Source of the DNA: Bradyrhizobium japonicum USDA 6
Lineage (GTDB): Bacteria > Pseudomonadota > Alphaproteobacteria > Rhizobiales > Xanthobacteraceae
Direction: 5' to 3'
Length of the DNA: 64,000 bases
NCBI RefSeq assembly: GCF_000284375.1
Contig: NC_017249.1
Location: forward strand, 2,148,001-2,212,000
Shown: piece after piece, positions 45,200 through 53,513 of the stretch
Numbering within the stretch: the stretch's first letter is position 1
Layout of the letters: every line of letters starts with the position of its first letter
The notes under the pieces: model-generated
Database searches by the model: none
What the model saw: only the letters and a program-made list of their open reading frames with translations
Told to the model about the DNA's origin: nothing
Program-made: the position numbers and the translations under genes

Positions 45200-45847
45200 T
45201 CACTTCGCGTAATTCGTCATCCGCTGTCCCGGTAGCAGCTCATAGGCCGATTTCCAGCCGGGCAGCGCGGCCATGCGGCCGAGCCAGGCGTGAATGGCAG
45301 GGTGGCTCGCCGCGAAATCAAAACCGTGCTCGTCGCTCGGATAGTGCAGGTAGGCCATCATCGAGATGTCGGCGACCGTCGGCTTCGCCCCGATCGCAAA
45401 AGCATTGTGCTGGAGATGTCCGTCGAGAATGCCGAGGAAGTCCTCGAGCCGCCGGCGAAAATGCTTCAGCACCTGCGGATCGTTTTTCTCGGTGAACGCT
45501 CGCATGAAGCGGTAGGTCGCCATGTAGCCGGTGAGCTTGTGGTTGTCCCAGAACAGCCAGCGCAGCAGCTCGAACTTCTCGTCCTCGGTCTCGGCGCCGA
45601 AACGGCCGTACTGCTCGGCAAGCTTCAGCAGCAAGGGCGCGGTCTGCGTCATCTTCACGCCGTCGACCTCGAGCACGGGAATCTCGCCCATCGCGTTCAC
45701 GGCCTTGCGCCATTCCGCCGTGCGCGTGACGCCGCCGCCGAAATCGGTCCACACCGGCTCGAACCTCTCGCCGCAAAGCGTCAACATCAACGCCAGCTTG
45801 TAGCTGTTGCCGGATTCCGGGAAGTAGTGCAGGCGGTAGTTGGGCAT
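45200..45847 (-). CDS. Glutathione S-transferase family protein
   Basis: A 215-residue GST. The thioredoxin-like N-terminal domain (YRLHYFPESGNSYKLALMLTL) includes the cis-proline and EXS-like glutathione site (GEIPVLEVDGVKMTQTAPLLLKL). The C-terminal helical domain is complete (PTVADISMMAYLHY). It should conjugate glutathione or act as a glutathione peroxidase/isomerase; the substrate is unknown. A GTCATTGCGAGC-class palindrome follows upstream at 45903. Confidence 0.9.
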   Translation of the reverse strand: MPNYRLHYFPESGNSYKLALMLTLCGERFEPVWTDFGGGVTRTAEWRKAVNAMGEIPVLEVDGVKMTQTAPLLLKLAEQYGRFGAETEDEKFELLRWLFWDNHKLTGYMATYRFMRAFTEKNDPQVLKHFRRRLEDFLGILDGHLQHNAFAIGAKPTVADISMMAYLHYPSDEHGFDFAASHPAIHAWLGRMAALPGWKSAYELLPGQRMTNYAK

Positions 45848-45902
45848 GAGGGCCTCACGGCGCGGGAGCTTTGCCGATGATTATACCGGGATGCTTCCAA
45901 GC

Positions 45903-45983
45903 CGTCATTGCGAGCGCCGCGAAGCAATCCAGCAATGCATCCGCGGTCGGATTCTGGATTGCTTCGCTGCGCTCGCAATGACG
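45903..45983. repeat. Palindromic intergenic repeat, GTCATTGCGAGC class (complete)
   Basis: The left arm CGTCATTGCGAGCG and right arm CGCTCGCAATGACG are perfect complements. Inner arms are GAAGCAATCCAG and CTGGATTGCTTC-type sequences around a central GCATCCGCGG. It lies between the GST start (45847) and the CoA transferase stop (46008). A truncated copy is at 41981. Confidence 0.82.
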
Positions 45984-46007
45984 AGGTTGCGGCTGTGTGG
46001 CGCCGCC

Positions 46008-47213
46008 TTACCCCACCGCGCCTGACGACCGCAGCTGCTTGATCGCCTTCTCGTCGTATCCCGCCCCGCGCAAAATCTCGTCACTGTGTTCGCCGACGGC
46101 CGGCGGCTTGCGCGGCTGGACCTTCTTGGCGCCGTCGATCCAGATCGGGCTGGAGATGGTGAGCATGGTGTCGTTCTCGAACGGCACCAGCACCTCGTTG
46201 TCGAGCATCTGCTTGTCGTTGGGGATGTCGTCCAGAATGCCGACGATGCCGAACACGAGGCCGTTGCCGTCGAGGATCTTGCGCCATTCAGCGAGATCCT
46301 TCGTCGCAAAAGTCTCGTCGAAGATCTTGATCAGCTCGACCGAGCGGGCATGGCGATCGGCTTTGGTGGCGAAGCGCGGATCGGTGATCAGGTCTTCGCG
46401 TCCCAGGCACTTGGCCAGCGTCGGGAACTGCTTCTCCTCGCTCAGCAGCGACAGGATCAGCCAGCGGCCGTCCTTGCACTGGTAGTGGTTGGCGACGGCA
46501 TTTAGCGCGCGCTCGCGCGGGCGTCGCTCGGCGAACTTGGCGCCGCAGAGCTTTGCCTGCGCCAGCACGCTTGCCGCCCACACCCCATTCGCCATCAGGT
46601 TGGAGGCGACATGCGAGCCCTTGCCGGTCTTCTCGCGCTGATACAGCGCGGTGACGATGGCGCCATAGAACGCCATGGCGCAGGGATGGTCGCCCATGCC
46701 GGCGACCGAGCGGGCCGGAGTCGTGTGGGTGTCGGCGCGGACGAGGTCCATCAGGCCGGAGCGCGCCCAATATGCGTTGCTGTCGAAGCCGGGCTTGTTG
46801 GCCTCTTCGCCTTTTTCGCCATAGCCGGTGAAAGAAGCGTAGATCAGCCGGTCGTTGAGATGGGCGAGATGGTCATAGGTGATGCCGAGTTTGGCGCGCA
46901 CCGGCGGCGGCATGTTGGTGATGAAGACGTCGGCCTCTTCGACCAGCTTGTAGAGCACGGCCTGCGCCTCCGGCTTGGAGAGGTCGAGCGCAATGCTCTT
47001 CTTGTTGCGGGCCTCCAGCAGCCAGGCGAAATTATGCTCGCTGGTGGGATAGCCCGGAATGTTGGGCAGATTGCGGTAAGGGTCGCCGGCGCCGGGCGGC
47101 TCGATCTTGATGACGTCGGCGCCGAAATCCGACAGCACGGTCGCAGCCGCGGGCGCTGCGATGAAGCTCGCGCAGTCCAGAACCTTGAGCCCTGCAAAAA
47201 TGCCCTTTTCCAT
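46008..47213 (-). CDS. CaiB/BaiF-type CoA transferase
   Basis: A 401-residue class III CoA transferase (KVLDCASFIAAPAAATVLSDFGADVIKIEPP at the N-terminus, KKSIALDLSKPEAQ, ASFTGYG and WARSGLMDLVR). It moves CoA between two carboxylic acids; the substrates are not known. Start ATG 47213 with GAGGGAG upstream gives the conserved N-terminus; a longer open frame reaches 47444 into a repeat and is not used. It is alone, with repeats on both sides. Confidence 0.9.
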   Translation of the reverse strand: MEKGIFAGLKVLDCASFIAAPAAATVLSDFGADVIKIEPPGAGDPYRNLPNIPGYPTSEHNFAWLLEARNKKSIALDLSKPEAQAVLYKLVEEADVFITNMPPPVRAKLGITYDHLAHLNDRLIYASFTGYGEKGEEANKPGFDSNAYWARSGLMDLVRADTHTTPARSVAGMGDHPCAMAFYGAIVTALYQREKTGKGSHVASNLMANGVWAASVLAQAKLCGAKFAERRPRERALNAVANHYQCKDGRWLILSLLSEEKQFPTLAKCLGREDLITDPRFATKADRHARSVELIKIFDETFATKDLAEWRKILDGNGLVFGIVGILDDIPNDKQMLDNEVLVPFENDTMLTISSPIWIDGAKKVQPRKPPAVGEHSDEILRGAGYDEKAIKQLRSSGAVG

Positions 47214-47341
47214 CGCGGCGTAGCTCCCTCGCTCTTGTTGTTTCCCGCGCGCTGGAATTGGCGCGGGCCAAGTCATGGCAGCATTAGACCGATGTTTCGG
47301 CGCGATGCAACGGCGCCAGGCGCAGGGCTCATTGCTGTGAT

Positions 47342-47471
47342 CCGTCACCCTGAGGTGGCCGCAAAGCGGCCCTCGAAGGGCGACGGTCAGGCTGCATCCA
47401 GGCGGCCGTTCATCCTTCGAGGCTCCCCGCGCGATGCTTGGCATCGCGCCACTCGCACCTCAGGATGACGG
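47342..47471. repeat. Palindromic intergenic repeat, CCTGAGGTG class (complete)
   Basis: The ends CCGTCACCCTGAGGTGG and GCACCTCAGGATGACGG are near-perfect complements. Inner hairpins include GGCCGC with GCGGCC, CCTCGAAGGGCGACGG and GCGCGATGCTTGGCATCGCGC. It lies between putA (ending 47519) and the CoA transferase start. The copies at 25015 and 42071 are variants. Confidence 0.82.
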
Positions 47472-47518
47472 AACTGATATCGCGCATTGTCGTGAGGACG
47501 CGAATCCGAAAGCGAGGT

Positions 47519-50518
47519 TCACTCTTCCCCCGCAAGCAGCGCGGCATTGCCGCCGGCTGCCGCGGTGTTGATCGTCACGGTCTGCTCGGTCGCAAAGCGT
47601 GTGAGGTAATGCGGGCCGCCCGCTTTCGGGCCGGTTCCAGACAGCCCGTTGCCGCCGAATGGCTGCACGCCGACCACGGCGCCGATCATGTTGCGGTTGA
47701 CATAGATGTTGCCGACCTGGACGCCATCGATGATCGCCTCGATGGTGTCGTCGATGCGGGAGTGAACGCCGAGCGTGAGTCCATAGCCGCTGCGCTCGAT
47801 CGCCTGCAGGACGCGGTCGAGCTTTTCCGCGCGATAGCGCACGACATGCAGGATCGGGCCGAACACCTCCTCGGTGAGCTGCCCGGCGTCCTTGAGCTCG
47901 AAAATGTGCGGGGCGACGAAGCAGCCGTCGGGCACAGTGCCGGCAAAGTGCAGCCGCGCCTCGCTCTTCATCCGCGCGATATGCGCATCGAGGCGCTGCT
48001 TGGCCTCGGCGTCGATGACCGGACCGACATGGGTCGCGACATCTGCGGGGTCGCCGATCTTCAATTCGCGCGCCGCGCCCGCGATCATCTCGATCATGCG
48101 GTCGGCGACATCCTCCTGCACGAACAGCAGCCGCAGCGCCGAGCAGCGCTGGCCGGCGGAGCGGAAGGCCGAGGTCACGACGTCGTCGGCGACCTGCTCG
48201 GGCAGCGCGGTCGCATCCGCGATCATGGCGTTGATGCCGCCGGTCTCCGCGATCAGCGGCACGATCGGCCCGTCCTTGGCGGCGAGCGTCCGGTTGATCA
48301 GGCGCGCGACCTCGGTCGAGCCGGTGAAGACGACGCCCGCGACGTCGGCATGCGCGGTCAGCACGGCGCCGATGCGGCCGTCGCCGGTGACGAGATGCAG
48401 CGCGCTCTTGGGAATGCCGGCCTCGTGCAGCAGCGCTACGGCCTCGCGCGCGATGCGCGGCGTCTGCTCGGCGGGTTTTGCGACGACGCTGTTGCCGGCC
48501 ATCAATGCCGCCGTGACCTGGCCCAGGAAGATCGCCAGCGGAAAATTCCAGGGCGAGATCGCGACGAAGGCGCCGCGCCCGCGCATCGCGAGCGCATTGC
48601 TCTCGCCGGTCGGGCCCGGCATGGCGGCATCGACGCCGAACAGCTTTCGACCCTGTGCGGCATAATAGCGGCAGAAGTCGGCGGCCTCGCGCAGCTCCGA
48701 CAGCGCATCGTCCAGCGTCTTGCCGCCCTCGGCTTGCAGCAGCGCGATGAAATGGGCGCTCCGGCTCTCCAGAAGATGCGCGGTCTGCTCCAGCGCAGCC
48801 GCGCGCGTGGCCGCCGGCGTTCGGCTCCAGGCGGCAAAGCCGGCGCGCGCGGCTGTCACCGCCGCATTGGCTCGGTCCGGCGTTGCGTCGGTTATGGGCT
48901 TGAGGCCGGTGGCCTCGGCCTTCACGTCTGCCAGCAGCCGGTCGAGCGCCGCGCGCGCGCCGAATTCGACGCCGCGTGAATTGCGCCGCTCCGGCGCGAA
49001 CAGATCGCCCGGCAACGGAATTTTGGGATGGGCCGCCGCTTGCGGCCGGACGATGGCATCGGCCGGACGCTGCAACAGCGCCGCAACCGGCACACGATAG
49101 TCGGCCGCCTGCGCCACGAACGACGAGTTGGCGCCGTTCTCCAGCAGCCGCCGCACCAGATAGGCGAGCAGGTCGCGGTGGCTGCCGACCGGGGCATAGG
49201 TGCGATAAGCGATGTCGGGGTGATCCTTGGCGAGCTGCTCGTAAAGCGCTTCGCCCATGCCGTGCAGGCGCTGGAATTCGAAGCCGCCGCCATCTTGCGC
49301 AAGCTCCAGCACGGTCGCGACCGTCAGCGCGTTGTGGGTGGCGAATTGCGGGAAGATGCGCGGACGCAAGCCGAGCAGTTTTGACGCGCAGGCGACGTAG
49401 TTCAGATCCGTCATCGCCTTGCGCGTGAACACGGGATAGCCGTCCAGCCCGCGCTCCTGCGCGCGCTTGATCTCGGTGTCCCAATAGGCGCCCTTGACCA
49501 GCCGCACCATCAGCTTGCGGTCATGGGCGCGGGCGAGCGCGTCGACATAGTCGATCACGGCGCTGGCACGCTTCTGATAGGCCTGGATCGCCAGGCCAAA
49601 CCCGTCCCAGCCGCTGAGCGAAGGATCGGCGAGCGTCGCCGCGATCACGTCGAGCGACAGCTCCAGCCGGTCGGCTTCCTCGGCATCGACGGTGAAGTTC
49701 AAATCATGGGCCTTGGCGCGCTGCGCCAGGTCCAGCAGTTGCGGTACCAACTCGACCATCACGCGGTTGCGGCTGATCGCCTCGAAGCGCGGATGCAGCG
49801 CCGACAGCTTGACCGAGATGCCGGGCCGGTCGGGCAGGGGATGGTTGCCCGCCGCCTTGCCGATGGTCTCGATCGCACTGGCATAGGCGTCGAAATAACG
49901 CGTGGCGTCCGCCGCGGTGCGCGCGCCTTCGCCCAGCATGTCGAAGGAGTAGCGCGTCTTTTGGCCGGAGCGGGGCTTACCCCGCTCCAGCGCCTGCTCG
50001 ATGGTCTCGCCCAGCACGAAATGATTGCCCATCAGCCGCATCGCCTGGCGCGTGGCGGTGCGCACCGCCGGCGCGCCCAGCCGCTTCACCAGCCGGCCGA
50101 TGGTGCCGTCGGGCGTCTCGCCGGGCTGGATCACCCGCGCCGACAGGCCGAGCGCCCAGGCCGAGGCGTTGACCAGGAAGGCCGTGGACTTGGTCTCGTG
50201 GTGGATGAAGTCGCCCTCGCCGAGCTTGTCCTCGATGAACTGGTCGGCGGTGCGCGCGTCGGGCACGCGGAGCAGCGCCTCGGCCAGCACCATCAGGGCG
50301 AGCCCCTCCTTGGTCGAAAGCGCGAACTCCCGCAGCATGTCCTCGACACCGCCAAGCCGGTCGTCGCGCTTGCGGATCGCCTCGATCAGCCGCGTCGCGG
50401 TGCGGTCGATCCGCGCCTCCTGCGGCGGGCTGAGATGCGAAGCCGGCAAGAGCCGCGCGGCAATCTCGGCATCGTCGGGCGCGTAGGGGGCGGTGAAGGG
50501 CGGCGGGATGTTCGGCAT
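47519..50518 (-). CDS. putA: Bifunctional proline dehydrogenase / glutamate semialdehyde dehydrogenase
   Basis: A 999-residue PutA that turns proline into glutamate in two steps through a channelled semialdehyde. The proline dehydrogenase barrel is in the first half (YSFDMLGEGARTAADATRYF, VKLSALHPRFEAI, VRLVKGAYWDTEIKRAQ). The aldehyde dehydrogenase half contains ISPWNFPLAIFLGQVTAAL and the nucleophile cysteine in SAGQRCSALRLLF. There is no N-terminal ribbon-helix-helix domain, so it cannot repress itself as E. coli PutA does; this is the short PutA type found in Bradyrhizobium. A divergent Lrp-type regulator is its likely controller. Electrons pass to the quinone pool. Confidence 0.97.
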   Translation of the reverse strand: MPNIPPPFTAPYAPDDAEIAARLLPASHLSPPQEARIDRTATRLIEAIRKRDDRLGGVEDMLREFALSTKEGLALMVLAEALLRVPDARTADQFIEDKLGEGDFIHHETKSTAFLVNASAWALGLSARVIQPGETPDGTIGRLVKRLGAPAVRTATRQAMRLMGNHFVLGETIEQALERGKPRSGQKTRYSFDMLGEGARTAADATRYFDAYASAIETIGKAAGNHPLPDRPGISVKLSALHPRFEAISRNRVMVELVPQLLDLAQRAKAHDLNFTVDAEEADRLELSLDVIAATLADPSLSGWDGFGLAIQAYQKRASAVIDYVDALARAHDRKLMVRLVKGAYWDTEIKRAQERGLDGYPVFTRKAMTDLNYVACASKLLGLRPRIFPQFATHNALTVATVLELAQDGGGFEFQRLHGMGEALYEQLAKDHPDIAYRTYAPVGSHRDLLAYLVRRLLENGANSSFVAQAADYRVPVAALLQRPADAIVRPQAAAHPKIPLPGDLFAPERRNSRGVEFGARAALDRLLADVKAEATGLKPITDATPDRANAAVTAARAGFAAWSRTPAATRAAALEQTAHLLESRSAHFIALLQAEGGKTLDDALSELREAADFCRYYAAQGRKLFGVDAAMPGPTGESNALAMRGRGAFVAISPWNFPLAIFLGQVTAALMAGNSVVAKPAEQTPRIAREAVALLHEAGIPKSALHLVTGDGRIGAVLTAHADVAGVVFTGSTEVARLINRTLAAKDGPIVPLIAETGGINAMIADATALPEQVADDVVTSAFRSAGQRCSALRLLFVQEDVADRMIEMIAGAARELKIGDPADVATHVGPVIDAEAKQRLDAHIARMKSEARLHFAGTVPDGCFVAPHIFELKDAGQLTEEVFGPILHVVRYRAEKLDRVLQAIERSGYGLTLGVHSRIDDTIEAIIDGVQVGNIYVNRNMIGAVVGVQPFGGNGLSGTGPKAGGPHYLTRFATEQTVTINTAAAGGNAALLAGEE

Positions 50519-50632
50519 GGCGTGTCCTGTGGCTGAAATCCAGGATAAGGCCCGCTAGACCGTAGTTCGATAGACAAATTAGCAATTTTGCCTTAGAAAA
50601 TGAAGATCTTTTGTACATTGGCCACATAAAGT
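50519..50632. promoter_or_regulatory. Divergent putA / Lrp-type regulator control region
   Basis: The 114 bases between putA and the regulator are clearly richer in A and T than their surroundings. CAAATTAGCAATTTTG (50575-50590) is an imperfect palindrome with T/A-rich arms of the kind bound by Lrp-type proteins. The regulator gene presumably acts here to induce putA on proline. Confidence 0.55.
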
Positions 50633-51094
50633 ATGGAACTTGATCGAACCGACCGGAAGATCCTCTCAATTCTGCAGCAGGACGGGCGCATCGCCAATGT
50701 CGAGCTCGCCGAACGCATCGGGCTGTCGCCGACCTCGGTCGGCGAGCGGCTGAAGCGGTTGCAGCGGGAGGGCTTTGTCGAGGGCTACGGCGCGCGGCTC
50801 AATCCGCACCGACTCGGCCTCGGTCTTCTGGTGTTCGTAGAGGTGCTGCTCGACAAGACCACGCCGGACAATTTCGAGCGCTTCGCGCGCGCGGTGAAAC
50901 TCGCGCCCGAGGTGCTGGAGTGTCACATGGTTGCAGGCGGCTTCGACTATCTTGTGAAGGCGCGGCTTGCGGACATGACCGCTTATCGACGCTTCCTCGG
51001 CGAGACGTTGCTGTCGATGCCGGGCGTGCGCGAGACGCGAACCTATGCGGTGATGGAAGAGATCAAGCGCGACGCACCATTGCCGGTGGACTAA
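50633..51094 (+). CDS. putR: Lrp/AsnC-family regulator, probable proline-responsive activator of putA
   Basis: A 153-residue Lrp/AsnC protein: a helix-turn-helix at residues 18-45 (NVELAERIGLSPTSVGERLKRL) and a C-terminal RAM ligand domain (LECHMVAGGFDYLVKARLADM, FLGETLLSMPGVRETRTYAVM). Divergent Lrp-type genes next to putA are the known putR arrangement in Agrobacterium and related bacteria, where the protein activates putA when proline is present. The gene symbol rests on this arrangement. Confidence 0.88.
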   Translation: MELDRTDRKILSILQQDGRIANVELAERIGLSPTSVGERLKRLQREGFVEGYGARLNPHRLGLGLLVFVEVLLDKTTPDNFERFARAVKLAPEVLECHMVAGGFDYLVKARLADMTAYRRFLGETLLSMPGVRETRTYAVMEEIKRDAPLPVD

Positions 51095-51206
51095 CGAAGT
51101 GCCGTCGCGATTGTCATTGCTGTGGCGTTGAACGAGCGGTCTTAGCGGGAAAATAGCTCTCCGTGTGCAATCGCAACGCCCGTCGTCGAATGCACTGGCC
51201 GTCTTC

Positions 51207-51259
51207 AAAAATTTTTTGGCCCGGCTCCCGGACAGATCCGGGAGGCAGCAAAGGCTGCC
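51207..51259 (-). terminator. Tandem hairpins after the cold-shock gene
   Basis: Read on the minus strand, GGCAGC pairs with GCTGCC (51244-51259) and next CTCCCGGA pairs perfectly with TCCGGGAG (51225-51244 region, four-base loop). An A6-T5 run follows at 51207-51218. The structure lies just after the cold-shock gene stop at 51264 and is likely an intrinsic terminator, with a slightly late T-run. Confidence 0.6.
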
Positions 51260-51263
51260 GGGC

Positions 51264-51464
51264 TTATACTTTGAGGTTCTCTGCGGAGGTCTTGCCCCGG
51301 TTTGCGATCTCTTCGTATTCCACCGTCTGTCCTTCGTTCAGGGACGACAGACCGGCTTTCTGCACTGCCGAGATATGCACGAACACATCCTTGCCGCCCG
51401 ACGCAGGCTGGATAAATCCATAACCCTTCGTCGGGTTGAACCACTTGACCGTACCTTTAGCCAT
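51264..51464 (-). CDS. Cold-shock domain protein
   Basis: A 66-residue CspA-family protein made only of the cold-shock OB-fold. RNP1 is KGYGFIQP and RNP2 is VFVHIS, with the usual [12 protein letters not shown] start. It binds single-stranded RNA and DNA and may melt mRNA structure. Start ATG 51464 gives the usual AKGTVKWF N-terminus; a longer frame to 51518 is not needed. About 200 bases upstream are without a gene and may form the long leader common for such genes. Confidence 0.92.
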   Translation of the reverse strand: MAKGTVKWFNPTKGYGFIQPASGGKDVFVHISAVQKAGLSSLNEGQTVEYEEIANRGKTSAENLKV

Positions 51465-51672
51465 CACGTCTTCTCCGCGGGTCTTCCTCCGAGATCTCGA
51501 ACCGCCAGTCCCCGCCAACCGGCCGGTTCGGTCCTAACAGGATACGCGGAATGTGGCCGGCTTGGTAGCTCAAACCATATCGGCATTTCGCCGAATTCCG
51601 CTCAACTTGGCAGCGTTTTTGCCGATTTTGCCCGTTTCGCGGTCAATTGATCGGCACGCCGCGCACCATCCG

Positions 51673-51981
51673 TCAATAAGTCGCGGCCAGATAATCGACG
51701 ATCTTGCCGACATCGGCATCGTCGATCGGGGCGCCATAGACCTTGATCATCTTGGTCACTTCGGCCTGCCAAAAACCTTTCTTGTCCTTCATCGGCGGCT
51801 GCGTGTTGACGTAATCGGCCGAGTGGCAGGCGCTGCAATTGCCCTGCACGACCTCGAGATTGGGGCCCGGCTTGAAGGCGGCGACTTCGTCGGGCGTCTT
51901 GTAGTTGAGCGGCGCTGCAAGCGCCGAACCCACCATTGCGGCGACGGCGAGTGAGCTGGCGAGGAGAACGGTGCGCTGCAT
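51673..51981 (-). CDS. sorB: c-type cytochrome, SorB-like sulfite dehydrogenase subunit
   Basis: A 102-residue exported c-type cytochrome. A signal peptide (TVLLASSLAVAAMVGSALA) is followed by the heme motif CSACH (C49, C52, H53) and a distal methionine probably in the VTKMIKVYGAP segment. It follows the sulfite oxidase-like gene by 12 bases on the same strand, matching the SorA-SorB pair that oxidises sulfite in the periplasm and passes electrons to a cytochrome. Start 51981 has GGGAG seven bases upstream; ATG 51987 is also possible. Confidence 0.88.
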   Translation of the reverse strand: MQRTVLLASSLAVAAMVGSALAAPLNYKTPDEVAAFKPGPNLEVVQGNCSACHSADYVNTQPPMKDKKGFWQAEVTKMIKVYGAPIDDADVGKIVDYLAATY

Positions 51982-51993
51982 GATCATTCTCCC

Positions 51994-53193
51994 TCAGGCC
52001 ACGGTCACGCGGACGGTTTCGACGACGTTGCGTAGATAACCCGCCGGGTTCCAGCGTGGCGCATCCGGCTGGGTCTCGCCGCCATTGCCGGTGGCGCGCA
52101 CCTTGAGCTCGTGGGCGCCCGCTGCGAGCTTCACCGGCAGCTTCCATTCACGGAAAGAGTATTTGCCGAGATCCTTGCCGAGCTTGGCGCTGACCCAGGT
52201 CTTGCCGCCGTCGGTGGAAACCTGGACGTCCTTGATGCCCTTGCCGCCGTCGAAGGCGATGCCGCGCAGCGTCGTGCCGCCGGCCTTCAGCTTGGCGCCG
52301 TCGGGAACGCTCGTGATGAAGGACCGGATAGTGAAGCGGTTGATCGGGATCGTCGCCTTCGGCGCGGTGCCCGGCTCGACCGCATTGTTCGGCGTGTCCG
52401 GAATGCGATAGGCCGACTTCATCCAGAAGCCGTCATAGACACTGTCGATGACGGTGATCTCGTTGAGGTGCTTGACCCAGTAGGTGCCGTAATAGCCGGG
52501 CACGATCAGGCGCAGCGGAAAGCCGTTGAGGAACGGCAGGTCCTCGCCGTTCATGCCATAGGCCAGCATCACCTCGCCGTCGCTGGCGTGCTCGAGATCG
52601 AGCGCCTTGACGAAATCCGGCGTCTTGTCGCTGACGGGGCCGTCCATGCCGTTGAAGGTGACCTGCTTGGCACCGCTCTGCACGCCCGCCATCTCCAGCA
52701 CGGCCTTCAGCGGCACGCCACGCCAGCGCGCATTGCCCATCGCACCGTTGGCGAGCTGGCCACCGGCGACACGCGGCTCGGAGAAGCCGCGGCTGTTGCC
52801 GGAGCACTGGTTGACGGCGACGATCTCGGTCGCCTTCATCTTCCTGATGTCCTTGAGCGACAGCTTGAGCGGCTTGTCGACCTTGCCCTTGACCTCGAGC
52901 GTGAACTTGTCGGGATCCAGATTGTAGGGCAGGTCCGAGAGGTGATAGCGCACGAAGAATGCGTTATTCGGCGTGATCGGACCGTCGTTGAAGATCGCGA
53001 ACGGCGTCTCGAGCTGCGGCGGCCGGCTGGTCAGTCCGATCATCGGCCGCTTCTGCGGATATTTCACCAGCGGCCGTTCGCCATTGGCGAAGGGGAGCGT
53101 GACGGTGTCGAGTGCCAGCGCCTTGGTGGAATTCAGTGTGGCCGCCATAGCGGCAAGGCCCGCTCCTTTGAGCAGGTCGCGTCGATCGAACAT
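51994..53193 (-). CDS. sorA: Sulfite dehydrogenase molybdenum subunit, SorA-like
   Basis: A 399-residue Mo-pterin enzyme of the sulfite oxidase family with a Tat signal (FDRRDLLKGAGLAAMAAT). The molybdenum-ligand cysteine is C130 in VAVNQCSGNSRGF. The C-terminal dimerisation domain is present (KDVQVSTDGGKTWVSAKLG). With the adjacent cytochrome it forms a SorAB-type enzyme that oxidises sulfite to sulfate in the periplasm. In the SorA family the catalytic Arg near the Mo site is expected in segments such as GYYGTYWVKHL; I did not check each residue. Confidence 0.9.
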   Translation of the reverse strand: MFDRRDLLKGAGLAAMAATLNSTKALALDTVTLPFANGERPLVKYPQKRPMIGLTSRPPQLETPFAIFNDGPITPNNAFFVRYHLSDLPYNLDPDKFTLEVKGKVDKPLKLSLKDIRKMKATEIVAVNQCSGNSRGFSEPRVAGGQLANGAMGNARWRGVPLKAVLEMAGVQSGAKQVTFNGMDGPVSDKTPDFVKALDLEHASDGEVMLAYGMNGEDLPFLNGFPLRLIVPGYYGTYWVKHLNEITVIDSVYDGFWMKSAYRIPDTPNNAVEPGTAPKATIPINRFTIRSFITSVPDGAKLKAGGTTLRGIAFDGGKGIKDVQVSTDGGKTWVSAKLGKDLGKYSFREWKLPVKLAAGAHELKVRATGNGGETQPDAPRWNPAGYLRNVVETVRVTVA

Positions 53194-53397
53194 TCTTGTC
53201 TCCTCCCGGAGCTTTTCGTTGGACAGCGGTCATCACCGCGATCCCGCGCTCATCTGTCGCAACGATTGAGATGAAGTCAATTCGTGCTTTCGCAGCAGGC
53301 CCATGTCGCTGCGTTGCAGCAAGCCGGTGTTACGTTTGTAATGAGATGAGGCGAGCTAGCGAGATTGAGCCGAGCCATAGCCGCGATCACGGTGCAT

Positions 53398-53502
53398 CTC
53401 TCCCGCTTGCGGGAGAGGTCGGCACGAAGTGCCGGGTGAGGGCTTTTTCCTCTTGGGGATTGTCCCGTCGTGGAGAGACCCTCTCCCGCAAGCGGGAGAG
53501 GG
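53398..53502. repeat. Palindromic intergenic repeat, CTCTCCCGC class (two hairpins)
   Basis: Two perfect hairpins: CTCTCCCGC-TT-GCGGGAGAG (53398-53417) and CCCTCTCCCGC-AA-GCGGGAGAGGG (53479-53502). Between them lies GGCACGAAGTGCC. It sits just after the cyclase gene stop (53514, read leftward) within 320 bases free of genes; the remainder of that gap is without recognisable features. Confidence 0.8.
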
Positions 53503-53513
53503 AGCGCGCCGCC

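Noticed and set aside
47460..49484. A second long frame overlapping putA on the same strand
   Set aside because: It is an arginine- and alanine-rich shadow frame of putA with no recognisable domain; the putA frame is complete and conserved.
47519..50518. PutA as its own DNA-binding repressor
   Set aside because: The N-terminus has no ribbon-helix-helix domain; regulation is better explained by the divergent Lrp-type gene.
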